A stretch of 23,511 nt of DNA, from contig DATKNU010000209.1 of the NCBI GenBank assembly GCA_035541195.1, positions 1-23,511 on the forward strand, read 5' to 3'. The translations under genes and the position numbers were made by a program. The notes below the pieces were generated by a model. The model had not been told where the DNA came from and searched no databases. It saw only the letters and a list, made by a program, of their open reading frames with translations. The stretch is from Muellerivita sp035541195. Its GTDB lineage: Bacteria > Oederibacteriota > Muellerivitia > Muellerivitales > Muellerivitaceae. Of this stretch, positions 13,480-20,431 are shown piece after piece (position 1 is the first letter of the stretch; each line of letters begins with the position of its first letter).

Positions 13480-15738
13480 TTATCGCCCTGGCGAGGGCAG
13501 ATCACCGGGCGGATGGGGGCCCATTTTCAAGGCCAAAACGCCCCCCCGGGTCAATTGGTCATGGGTCAAAAAGAAGGATTTGGCGGGCAGGCCGCTCCAT
13601 TGGATCGACTGCAGGTAGGGGTTTCGGGGCGAGTTATCCAGGGTCTTCACCACCAGGTTGTCCCCCGGGTAAAAGGACTTGTCCACGTCCATTTCCACCT
13701 TCTGGAAGAGCGGGCTGCCCACTTCGTAGAGCGGGCTGCCCCCGCCCACCGGATAAAAACCCATGGCCGAGAAGACATACCAAGCCGAAAGGGTGCCGCT
13801 GCGGTCGTGGCCCGGCAGGCCGTCGGCGTTGGGCCCGTAATCCCGTGCCAAGAACCTTCGCACATATTGCTGGGTCTTCCATTCGGACCCCCGCACCCCG
13901 TCGAAAAGATAGGGCGCGCCCAAATCCACGCTGTTGCCCGGGTCATACCCCATTTGGTCGAGGAAGGCCTCCAACCTTTTCGCGAATCCCGGGGGTCCGC
14001 CCAGGAGCATCCTCAAGCCTTCGGGATCCTGGGGAACGTCGAACAAATACTGCCAGGCCGTTCCCTCATAAAATCCCGGGCCGCCGCTGCCCGGCCAAGA
14101 CTGGTCGCAGCAGGTGGCGCCGGGATCAAAGGAGGGGGCGAAGGAGCCGTCCTGGTTTCGAGGGCGCAGAAACCGCGTGCCCGAGTCATAAAGCGAATGA
14201 TAGGCGCCGATCCTCGTCAGCGCCGCCTTCGCCAGGTCCTCCTGCCCCAGGGCCTTGGCCCATTGGTTCAGGGCCCAGAAGCCTTGGGCATATTCCAGCC
14301 CCGCCGAGGCCGACCCCCAGACCTTCTCGTCCTCCGGAAGGTCCTGGGGCACATAACCCAGTTTCAAGAAAGCCCTCATCCCCGCGTAAGGCGCCCCGCT
14401 GTCCGGGCCCAGGGCCTTCTCAACCTCCGCGAGGCCCGCGGGCGCGTCGAAGGCCGTCAAACCCTTCAAATAAGTGTCGGCCAGTATCACGGCGGCCGGC
14501 GCCCCCATTCCGTCCCCGGTTTCCTGTCCCGCCCATTCTTGGCGCGGCAAAAACCGGCCTTCCCTTCCCATCTCCACCAGGCTCTTGGCCATGTCCAGCT
14601 CCACTTGGGGATAGACGAGCGCCAAAAGCGGGTGTAGGCACCTTTGGGTGTGGGTCAGGTCAAAAAAGGAATAACGGTTATAGTCCGGGGCGTTTTTCAC
14701 GCCCGAATCCCCGAATCCCAGGTACTCGCCGTTGACGTCGTTGAAAAGGCTGGGCTCCAGCAAGCAATGGTAAAGGGCCGTGTAAAAAATCTTCCGATCC
14801 TGGGCCTCGCCGCCCGTGACGCGGATTTTGGACAACTGCGCGTCCCAGGCGGCCAGGGCCTTGCGCATGACGGCTTCGAAGTTCCAATCCGGGACCTCAG
14901 TTTCCAAATTAAGCCGCGCGTTCTTGAGGCTCACATAGGAAATGCCCACCTTTACCTCGATGGGTTCGCCCTCGGCGGTCGAGAACCGCAGGAAGGCCCC
15001 CACGTCCTTTCCCTTTTGTTCCCCCTGGGGCGAAAGAGCGCCGTCCTTCCAAGTGCCCCAGCGCTCGGCGGCCTTGCTGAACCGGGCCACGAAATAAACC
15101 TGCGGGCCCTTGGCGGGATTGAGCCGGCCCGAGGGCGCGCCGACGCTCACCCCTTCCACTTCCTGGTCCGAAACAATCCGAACCGAGGATTCCCCCCAGC
15201 CCAACTGCTTTTGGCGGTCGGTGGCCAGGCAAGAAGCCGCGTCCACCAAGATATTGGCGTCGCCCTTTTGGGCGCCGAAGGTATAGCGGCTGAACCCAAC
15301 GCGGGTCGTGGCGGTCATTTCGGCCAAGAGGCCGTAATTTTTGAGCCGGGTCTTGTAATAACCGGGAAAGGCGCTTTCCAGGTCATAGGCGGATTTGCGC
15401 TCGTCCATCCCCGGTTTGACCTCGCCGGTCGTGGGCATGAGTGTCACATTGCCCAGGGCCGGGCTTTCGGCGCCGCTCAAATGCACATGGCCAAATCCAT
15501 AAATATAGGGCCGGCCCGACACATAACCCGAGGGGGATTGAAGGTCGTTGTGGGGGCTGACCGAGACCATGCCCCAAGGCGTCACCGCTCCCGGAAAAGT
15601 ATTCCCGCCGTTGGCCGTGCCCACCTGGGGATTGACCAGGGTCACCGGGCCGTAAACCGGGCCGGCCGCCAGGGCCGGGAACGAGGGGCTGAGGGCCATT
15701 GTCACGACAAACAAGAGGATTTTCTTGAATCGTTTCAA
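13480..15738 (-). CDS. Secreted GH92-family alpha-mannosidase
   Basis: 752 residues with a signal peptide (MKRFKKILLFVVTMALSPSF, cut after PALAA). Glycoside hydrolase family 92 members are Ca-dependent, inverting exo-alpha-mannosidases acting on mannans and N-glycans. The N-terminal beta domain shows VNPQVGTANGGNTFPGAVTP and PWGMVSVSPHND. The helical barrel carries SFFDLTHTQRCLHPLL, the acid-region motif FYEGTAWQYLFDVPQD (Glu at 558; usually EGNAWQ) and GLPGHDRSGTLSAWYVFSAM (640-659). In most members that last motif reads GNDDCGQMSAW; here N is H and the second D is R. The start is TTG at 15738 with a weak GGA. It is monocistronic between a divergent neighbour and the rpsB promoter. Secretion to the periplasm or surface is likely; whether the substitutions change activity is unknown. 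Confidence 0.9.
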   Translation of the reverse strand: MKRFKKILLFVVTMALSPSFPALAAGPVYGPVTLVNPQVGTANGGNTFPGAVTPWGMVSVSPHNDLQSPSGYVSGRPYIYGFGHVHLSGAESPALGNVTLMPTTGEVKPGMDERKSAYDLESAFPGYYKTRLKNYGLLAEMTATTRVGFSRYTFGAQKGDANILVDAASCLATDRQKQLGWGESSVRIVSDQEVEGVSVGAPSGRLNPAKGPQVYFVARFSKAAERWGTWKDGALSPQGEQKGKDVGAFLRFSTAEGEPIEVKVGISYVSLKNARLNLETEVPDWNFEAVMRKALAAWDAQLSKIRVTGGEAQDRKIFYTALYHCLLEPSLFNDVNGEYLGFGDSGVKNAPDYNRYSFFDLTHTQRCLHPLLALVYPQVELDMAKSLVEMGREGRFLPRQEWAGQETGDGMGAPAAVILADTYLKGLTAFDAPAGLAEVEKALGPDSGAPYAGMRAFLKLGYVPQDLPEDEKVWGSASAGLEYAQGFWALNQWAKALGQEDLAKAALTRIGAYHSLYDSGTRFLRPRNQDGSFAPSFDPGATCCDQSWPGSGGPGFYEGTAWQYLFDVPQDPEGLRMLLGGPPGFAKRLEAFLDQMGYDPGNSVDLGAPYLFDGVRGSEWKTQQYVRRFLARDYGPNADGLPGHDRSGTLSAWYVFSAMGFYPVGGGSPLYEVGSPLFQKVEMDVDKSFYPGDNLVVKTLDNSPRNPYLQSIQWSGLPAKSFFLTHDQLTRGGVLALKMGPHPPGDLPSPGR

Positions 15739-15745
15739 GTCTTCG

Positions 15746-15774
15746 TTTCCAGGGGAAGATCAGGCTGGTAGAAT
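15746..15774 (+). promoter_or_regulatory. Candidate promoter of the NUDIX-GNAT gene
   Basis: TTTCCA (15746-15751), a 17-base spacer, then TAGAAT (15769-15774) preceded by TGG, an extended -10 arrangement. It lies about 35 bases before the ATG at 15809, in the 70-base divergent gap with the GH92 gene. Confidence 0.5.
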
Positions 15775-15808
15775 GAAAGCAAGTGACGAATCCTTTCGGG
15801 AGCCTTCC

Positions 15809-16825
15809 ATGAACGTCCGACCCCAACTGGCCTCCATCCGCGCCCGCTATGGGAACCCCTACCACCAATGGATGACCCAAGAATTTGACGAATTGGGTTG
15901 GAAGCTCGTGCAAAAAAGTTTACTTCAAAAACGCTTCCATGACGTGACTTTGTTGATCGAGGGGCCCGACCGGCGCTTCGCCCTCATGAGCAAGCACAGT
16001 TACCCGCCCGGGGTTTTTAGGTCCCCCTCGGGGGGCGTGGAGCCGGGGGAAGACCTCACCGCGGGGGCCCTGCGGGAAGCCCTGGAAGAAACCGGCCTGA
16101 AGGTGGACCTGCGCCGCTTCATCCACCACATCACCCTGGACATCGTCTATCAGGACGACGTGGCCCGTTGGGACTCCTACATCTTTTACGCCACCACCAA
16201 GGAAACCGAGATCAATCCCCGGGACCAAAAGGAGGTTCGGGAAGCCCAATGGGCCACCCGGTCCCAGGTGGAGGCCATGATCCACCGCCTGCGGGACACG
16301 GGCAACGGCGGGCTGATTTACCGGGGCAACCTGACCGAGGCGTCCCTTTGGGCGCTGGACAATCCCTTGCGCATCCGGGAAGCCAAACCCCAGGATATGC
16401 CGACCATCTCGAGGAACCTCACCGCCAACCTGATGGAAACCGCTTCCTTCGACCAGACCCTTTGGTGGGTGGCGGAAGTCAACGGCCTCTTCGCGGGCAC
16501 GGTGGGCGTCTTGCCCCAGCCGGATTGCGTGGAACTGACGGGCCTGACGGTGGAAGCGCCTTACCAAACCAAGGGTTTGGGACACGCCTTGGTGGAATAT
16601 GCCTGCGACCAATGGGTGGATCCGGAGAAGCGGAAAAAACTCTCGGCGGGCCGGGCGAATTACCTCAACGACAAGCTTTGGCTCTTGACCCCCACACCGG
16701 CCTATTATCTGCCCGTGAATTTCGCCCTGACCTCCCGGGAATTCCTGCCCGAAAGCCTCAAGAAAAAACTCACCGGCGCCAAGGCCCGTTGGTCGCCCAT
16801 GCGCCACCAAATCTACAAGCTCTAG
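15809..16825 (+). CDS. NUDIX hydrolase - GNAT acetyltransferase fusion protein
   Basis: About 338 residues, cytoplasmic, the only + strand gene in the window. Residues about 45-175 form a NUDIX domain with an exact Nudix box (GGVEPGEDLTAGALREALEE plus TGL), the Mg-binding motif that hydrolyses a nucleoside diphosphate linked to another group. Residues about 190-275 look like a GNAT fold, beginning LRIREAKPQDMPTISRNL, then AGTVGVL, and an acetyl-CoA loop VEAPYQTKGLGHALVEYA (Q-x-x-G-x-G). The last ~55 residues match neither. The ATG at 15809 follows GGGAG; the frame is open to 15725 and an ATG at 15773 is a weaker option. Substrates are unknown. Such fusions may couple metabolite clean-up with acetylation (inference). 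Confidence 0.88.
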   Translation: MNVRPQLASIRARYGNPYHQWMTQEFDELGWKLVQKSLLQKRFHDVTLLIEGPDRRFALMSKHSYPPGVFRSPSGGVEPGEDLTAGALREALEETGLKVDLRRFIHHITLDIVYQDDVARWDSYIFYATTKETEINPRDQKEVREAQWATRSQVEAMIHRLRDTGNGGLIYRGNLTEASLWALDNPLRIREAKPQDMPTISRNLTANLMETASFDQTLWWVAEVNGLFAGTVGVLPQPDCVELTGLTVEAPYQTKGLGHALVEYACDQWVDPEKRKKLSAGRANYLNDKLWLLTPTPAYYLPVNFALTSREFLPESLKKKLTGAKARWSPMRHQIYKL

Positions 16826-16849
16826 CCCGTCCCCGGGACGGGCTTATTT
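16824..16849 (+). terminator. Terminator between convergent genes
   Basis: A 9-bp perfect stem AGCCCGTCC (16824-16832)/GGACGGGCT (16836-16844) with a CCG loop overlaps the NUDIX-GNAT stop codon. It is followed by TTATTTC and a T-run a few bases later. It occupies the whole gap to the convergent NrsF-like gene and could block transcription from both sides. Confidence 0.7.
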
Positions 16850-17535
16850 CAGGATTTTTTCATCCAGCGCGAAAACCAGTAAGAACCCAGGAAGGCCGTG
16901 GCGAAGGACGCTAAGGCCACCGGCAGTAAATGGGCCATGAGGATATGGCCGCGGGTCCAACAAGGACAGCAAAGATAGAGGGCCCCCGAGGCCATGAGGA
17001 AGGCCGAGGTCCCGGAAAAAACGCCGGTCAAGGCCGGGCGGAAGCTGGCATTGCGCGCCAAGATCGAGCCCAAGCCCACCCAGGGCAAAAAACCGACCGC
17101 CAGAACCAAGGGGAAACACCAGTCGTCATCCAAGCGGCTTCCGTCCACGTCCGGCGCCACCGCGGGGAAAAAGACGAAAGGCGAAAGCACCAGGCCCGCC
17201 AAGGCAAACCCCAGGATCGCTTTTTGCCAGGCGGCCATCGAGCGGCCCGGAATGCCGGACAAAATCGCGCCCCAAGCCGACAGCGCCCCTCCCACCAAGA
17301 CCAGCGCGAAGAAAATCCCGAAACCGGGTTTTTGGATATCAAGCCACAAGCCGGGCCGGGGACCCAGGAAAAGCACGAGGCCCGCCAAGGCCAAGACCAT
17401 CAACCCAAACCAAAGGATCCACTGGACCCGGGGATCCAGGCCCCGGCGCAATCGCGCGGGCGGGGTTTGGACGAGCTCCTCCACCAGCCTTTGATGGGCT
17501 TTCATTAAATTGGCCCGCCGAGCCGCGTCCTTCAT
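16849..17535 (-). CDS. NrsF-like (DUF1109) membrane anti-sigma factor, copy 1
   Basis: 228 residues: a charged cytoplasmic N-terminus of about 35 residues, then six hydrophobic segments. NrsF proteins hold an ECF sigma factor at the inner membrane and release it on metal or oxidant stress, using conserved cysteines. Candidate sensing residues are Cys140 (DDDWCFPL) and a cluster Cys189-Cys190-Pro-Cys192 followed by His197 and His202 (RGHILMAHLLP). The equivalent cluster in copy 2 has a single Cys, so this copy has two extra thiols. The ATG overlaps the sigma-factor stop codon (ATGA, 4 bases), giving tight translational coupling and fixing the partner. Assignment rests on topology, cysteine placement and gene pairing. 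Confidence 0.8.
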   Translation of the reverse strand: MKDAARRANLMKAHQRLVEELVQTPPARLRRGLDPRVQWILWFGLMVLALAGLVLFLGPRPGLWLDIQKPGFGIFFALVLVGGALSAWGAILSGIPGRSMAAWQKAILGFALAGLVLSPFVFFPAVAPDVDGSRLDDDWCFPLVLAVGFLPWVGLGSILARNASFRPALTGVFSGTSAFLMASGALYLCCPCWTRGHILMAHLLPVALASFATAFLGSYWFSRWMKKS

Positions 17536-18140
17536 TTCTTACGGACCTCCCCCAGGCTTTTGCGCAGATATTCATAGCCCCGGTGCGCCCGCACCTTCAA
17601 GGCCGGCACCGAGATGCCCAAACGGCGCGAGGCTTCCTCCAGGGAAAGCCCCTGGATTTTTAAAAGTTCCACCGCCTGCCGGTTCATCTTGGGCAAGCCC
17701 CTCAGCGCCCGGTAAAGCTCGTCGCCGAGGCCTTCCGACTCCTCGGCGGCGGGCGCCTGGGCCCGGTCTTGAAGCTTTTCCACCTGGACTTCCCGCTCCA
17801 AAATCCGCCGCTTTCGGCCCAGGCTCACCAAAAGCGAGTTGCGCGCCACGGTGAAAAGCCAGGGTCCCAGCGGCCTTTTGGGGTCGTAGGTCGGCAAGGC
17901 CTTATGCAGCGTCAAAAGCAGGTCCTGGTAGGCGTCCATCACTTGGTCGGGGTCGTAAACGCGCTTGCGCACGTAACCGAGCAGGAGCGGGCCGATCTCT
18001 TCCAGCAAACGCCGGTAGGCCTGGAGGTCCCCCGACTGGGTGAGGGCCATCAAGGACTGCCAGGATTCCCATTGGAGGCGGTTTTCCTCACTCGAATACC
18101 CGAAAGGCTTTTTGCTTTTGGAATCCCTGTCCAAGGCCAA
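17532..18140 (-). CDS. ECF-type RNA polymerase sigma factor, copy 1
   Basis: About 202 residues with the two conserved sigma domains. Sigma2 covers YVRKRVYDPDQVMDAYQDLL to RPLGPWLFTVARNSL (region 2.4-like, -10 recognition). Sigma4 covers LPKMNRQAVELLKIQGLSLE, EASRRLGISVPALKVRAHRG and YEYLRK, a helix-turn-helix for the -35 element. The linker is short and charged. The frame is open to a TTG at 18176, but that TTG falls within the spacer of the shared CGGTAAC promoter-like element. The TTG at 18140, with GGGAGAG upstream and the same distance from CGGTAAC as in copy 2, is preferred. It is coupled to the NrsF-like gene by a 4-base overlap and is close in sequence to copy 2 (for example LLGYVRKRV, GPWLFTVARNS and ALKVRAHRGY are shared). 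Confidence 0.9.
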   Translation of the reverse strand: MALDRDSKSKKPFGYSSEENRLQWESWQSLMALTQSGDLQAYRRLLEEIGPLLLGYVRKRVYDPDQVMDAYQDLLLTLHKALPTYDPKRPLGPWLFTVARNSLLVSLGRKRRILEREVQVEKLQDRAQAPAAEESEGLGDELYRALRGLPKMNRQAVELLKIQGLSLEEASRRLGISVPALKVRAHRGYEYLRKSLGEVRKK

Positions 18141-18155
18141 GGCATCTCTCCCTAA

Positions 18156-18184
18156 ATATCGGCTCAAGGCCAACAATGTTACCG
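18156..18184 (-). promoter_or_regulatory. Putative ECF-type autoregulatory promoter, copy 1
   Basis: On the minus strand CGGTAAC (18178-18184), a 16-base spacer, then CGATAT (18156-18161). The GTAAC core resembles ECF -35 elements. The same CGGTAAC occurs before copy 2, and in both cases the sigma start codon follows 37 to 38 bases after the element. The implied mRNA leader would be very short. Confidence 0.5.
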
Positions 18185-18258
18185 TAAATTGGACGAAGCG
18201 GAAGGCCCGTAGGGCCCGAATTTTTCCGCCGAAAGCCTTGGGGGGAAAAGCGGCGGGC

Positions 18259-18948
18259 TTACTTTTTCCAGCGGGAGAAGAGCCAAAGACCGGCCCAACT
18301 GGCCAAGACCATGGCGACGGCCACCGGCAAGAGGTGCATCATGAGCACGTGGCTCCATTGGTTGTTGGGGCAATGCATCTGGACGGCCATCATCCCGAGC
18401 AGGAAGGCCGAGGCCCCGGTCCAGGCGCCGGTCCAAGCGGGATGAAAGGCGGCGTTGCGGGAGACCAGGAAAACCAAAAGGAGCCAGGGGGGCAGCCCCA
18501 AGAGCGACACATTGGTCAAGCAGGCGTGGCCTTCCTCAAAAAGACGCAAGGCATTGAGGTGTTGGGGGCTGGGGGCGAAGAACAAAATGGGAAAGAGGAA
18601 AAGCGCCGCCAAAACCCCCGAGGCCAGCCATCGGTAGGCGGGGGAGGTTTGCCGGCCCGGCACGCTGGAGGCGATGGCTTCCCAGGCCGCCAAAGCCGAT
18701 CCCAGGAAAGCCAGGAAGATAAAGGTCATCGAGGGCATTTGCTTGGCCAAGGAATCCATGTCGGGCTCCATCTTCATGAGCGTCATCGCCAAGGCCAGCA
18801 TGAGGATCGACAACGAAAGCCACAAGCTCCATTGGGACCAAGCGGAACGCATGGGGACGATGGGCTTGCGGTCGCTCAATAGGTCCCGCACCATTTCCCG
18901 GTGGATTTGGGGAATGGATTTTTGTTTGGGCGGATGGGAGGCGCGCAT
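18259..18948 (-). CDS. NrsF-like (DUF1109) membrane anti-sigma factor, copy 2
   Basis: 229 residues with six hydrophobic segments after a basic N-terminus of about 40 residues (MRASHPPKQKSIPQIHREMV). Like copy 1 it has one Cys in a loop after the fourth segment (Cys143, EEGHACLTN) and a second Cys-Pro before two histidines (Cys193, His200, His205 in HCPNNQWSHVLMMHLLP). This matches the two-cysteine design of Caulobacter NrsF, where the pair senses heavy metals and oxidants. Further paralog signatures are SVPGR (IPGR in copy 1), RNAAFHPAWTG (RNASFRPALTG) and the C-terminal LFSRWKK. The ATG overlaps the sigma-factor TGA by one base (TGATG), so translation is coupled. Confidence 0.82.
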   Translation of the reverse strand: MRASHPPKQKSIPQIHREMVRDLLSDRKPIVPMRSAWSQWSLWLSLSILMLALAMTLMKMEPDMDSLAKQMPSMTFIFLAFLGSALAAWEAIASSVPGRQTSPAYRWLASGVLAALFLFPILFFAPSPQHLNALRLFEEGHACLTNVSLLGLPPWLLLVFLVSRNAAFHPAWTGAWTGASAFLLGMMAVQMHCPNNQWSHVLMMHLLPVAVAMVLASWAGLWLFSRWKK

Positions 18949-19535
18949 CAGCTTTTTCCTTTCAACGATTCCCTCAACTGCTTATAGCCGCGGTGAGCCC
19001 GGACCTTCAGCGCCGCCACCGACACCCCCAATTGGGCGGCGGCCTCTTCCAGGGTCAACCCTTTGAGCTTCAAGAGCTCGATGGCCTGCCGGTTCAAGGG
19101 CGGCAAAGCCTCCAAGGCCCGGGCGAGCTCGTCCCCCAATTCCCCCTCGGCGGCGGAATCCGCTTCCCAAGCGCCCGGCTCCGGCAGCTCTTCCACGGCG
19201 ATTTCCCGCTCCACGAACTTGCGGTTCTTGGCCAGGGCGTCCAGCATGGAATTGCGGGCCACCGTGAAAAGCCAGGGCCCGAAGGGACGGCCCACCTCAT
19301 AGCTATGCCGGGCCTTGTGGAAGGTCAGGAGCACTTCCTGATAGACATCCATGACGATTTCCCGGTTGAAGACCCGCTTGCGCACGTAGCCCAAAAGCAC
19401 CGGCCCCAACTCATTGAGGATTTGCTCATAGGCCGCCGCGTCGCCTTGTTGGACCTTGGCCATGAGGCGGGACCAAGATTCCCATTGGGCCTGGTTCCAA
19501 GTCTTAAGGGTGGAAGCGGACGGCTTAGGTTTCAC
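18948..19535 (-). CDS. ECF-type RNA polymerase sigma factor, copy 2
   Basis: 195 residues. Sigma2: YVRKRVFNREIVMDVYQEVL to GPWLFTVARNSMLDALAKNR. Sigma4: LPPLNRQAIELLKLKGLTLE, EAAAQLGVSVAALKVRAHRG and YKQLRESLK. The connecting linker (EELPEPGAWEADSAAEGELG) is acidic. The start is a GTG at 19535 with AAGAGG just upstream. It is a clear paralog of the sigma factor at 17532-18140, sharing the N-terminal WESWxxLMA segment, which also supports the chosen start of copy 1. The recognition helices are nearly alike (GISVPALKVRAHRGY versus GVSVAALKVRAHRGY), suggesting overlapping promoter specificity. Confidence 0.92.
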   Translation of the reverse strand: MKPKPSASTLKTWNQAQWESWSRLMAKVQQGDAAAYEQILNELGPVLLGYVRKRVFNREIVMDVYQEVLLTFHKARHSYEVGRPFGPWLFTVARNSMLDALAKNRKFVEREIAVEELPEPGAWEADSAAEGELGDELARALEALPPLNRQAIELLKLKGLTLEEAAAQLGVSVAALKVRAHRGYKQLRESLKGKS

Positions 19536-19550
19536 AAAGCCCTCTTGAAG

Positions 19551-19580
19551 GATACGGAATGGGGGGAAATCCAGTTACCG
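19551..19580 (-). promoter_or_regulatory. Putative ECF-type autoregulatory promoter, copy 2
   Basis: CGGTAAC (19574-19580), a 17-base spacer containing a C-run, then CGTATC (19551-19556) on the minus strand. This resembles the ECF pattern of a GTAAC -35 and a CGT-type -10, and matches the element before copy 1 in sequence and distance to the start codon. Confidence 0.5.
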
Positions 19581-19590
19581 ACTGGCCGCA

Positions 19591-19618
19591 TTATATCGGC
19601 CCGCGGGACGGGGGAAAG
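19591..19618 (-). promoter_or_regulatory. Possible housekeeping promoter upstream of the second ECF operon
   Basis: A perfect TATAAT (19591-19596, minus strand) stands in an otherwise GC-rich gap. The best -35 at 16 bases is TTTCCC (19613-19618), which is poor, so this is a weak call. It would provide basal transcription upstream of the ECF-type element. Confidence 0.35.
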
Positions 19619-19653
19619 CAAGGAATGCGTCTTTTTCCCCGCGAAAACGGCCC

Positions 19654-20349
19654 TCAACCCAACAAGTCGAGGGTTTCCCGCACACCCATCAGTTTGCAGG
19701 TGTAAATGGGCGTGTCGCGAACGGTGTATTTGGAGCCTTCGGTCTCCCGCAGGGCCATGACCAAGTCCAGGAAATCCTGGGGTTGGTCGCCCTCGAAGGC
19801 CACCACGAAATCCTGGTCGTCCAACCCGAAGGAATAGGTGGTGTTGAGCTTCACCGAGGGGTAGAGGTTGCCCACCCGGATGTGCTCGTCCATGATCCTT
19901 TGGCGCTCTTCCTTGGACAAAAGGTACCATTCACGGGTCTTCACGAAGGGGTAAACGAAGATGTACTTGCCCCGGCCCGGCACGATGGCCATACGGTTGC
20001 CGTCCTGCCCCTCATGTTGGTGCTTGTCGATGTAAATACTGCGCTTGGTCATGGCCAGGTAGGAGGCCGGCTGGGTCAGGTGCGGGCCCAGGCCGGACTT
20101 GAGGATGCGCGAATCCATCCGCTGGAAGCTGTCCAAGTCGTAGCTGATGCGCCAGAGCATGAGATCCACGCCCGCCTTGAACCCCAGGGTGGAATAAGCC
20201 AGCAGGATCCCGTCTTGGTGGAAGGCCTCCACGGCCTGCACGAAGGACTTCTTGGCTTCTTCCCGCTGCGCGGGGGCGAGCGTCCGGAAGGATTCGCTCA
20301 GCTTGTAAAAGGCGAAACTCACGTATTGGCGTTTGGCGACTTCGGCCAT
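19654..20349 (-). CDS. hemQ: Chlorite-dismutase-family heme protein, probable coproheme decarboxylase HemQ/ChdC
   Basis: 231 residues of the Cld/HemQ fold. HemQ converts coproheme III to heme b by two oxidative decarboxylations, the last step of the coproporphyrin-dependent pathway. The C-terminal half is diagnostic: KYIFVYPFVKTREWYLLSKE (Tyr133 matches the catalytic radical tyrosine, Trp141 the conserved tryptophan), then ERQRIMDEHIRVG with His156 as the likely proximal heme ligand, then TTYSFGLDDQDFVVAFE and the YTVRDTPIYTC end. No chlorite-dismutase distal Arg is evident near residue 170, arguing for HemQ. It is cytoplasmic, with no signal peptide. The ATG at 20349 follows GGAG and it has its own promoter. 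No other heme gene is adjacent. Confidence 0.86.
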   Translation of the reverse strand: MAEVAKRQYVSFAFYKLSESFRTLAPAQREEAKKSFVQAVEAFHQDGILLAYSTLGFKAGVDLMLWRISYDLDSFQRMDSRILKSGLGPHLTQPASYLAMTKRSIYIDKHQHEGQDGNRMAIVPGRGKYIFVYPFVKTREWYLLSKEERQRIMDEHIRVGNLYPSVKLNTTYSFGLDDQDFVVAFEGDQPQDFLDLVMALRETEGSKYTVRDTPIYTCKLMGVRETLDLLG

Positions 20350-20393
20350 GAAAAGCTCCGTTCAACTCGGGATGGGATGCCACTCGAGGCCGT

Positions 20394-20422
20394 ATTCTAG
20401 GCCGGGAAGATTCAAAAAGCAA
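20394..20422 (-). promoter_or_regulatory. Sigma-70-type promoter of hemQ
   Basis: Minus-strand TTGCTT (20417-20422), a 17-base spacer and TAGAAT (20394-20399), about 45 bases before the hemQ ATG and just past the stop of the DUF2723 gene. Confidence 0.6.
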
Positions 20423-20431
20423 AAAAGCTCT

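Noticed and set aside
18204..18216. Hairpin GGCCC/GGGCC between the two sigma/NrsF modules as a terminator.
   Set aside because: On the minus strand it is followed by TTCCGC rather than a T-run; the modules could still be read through.
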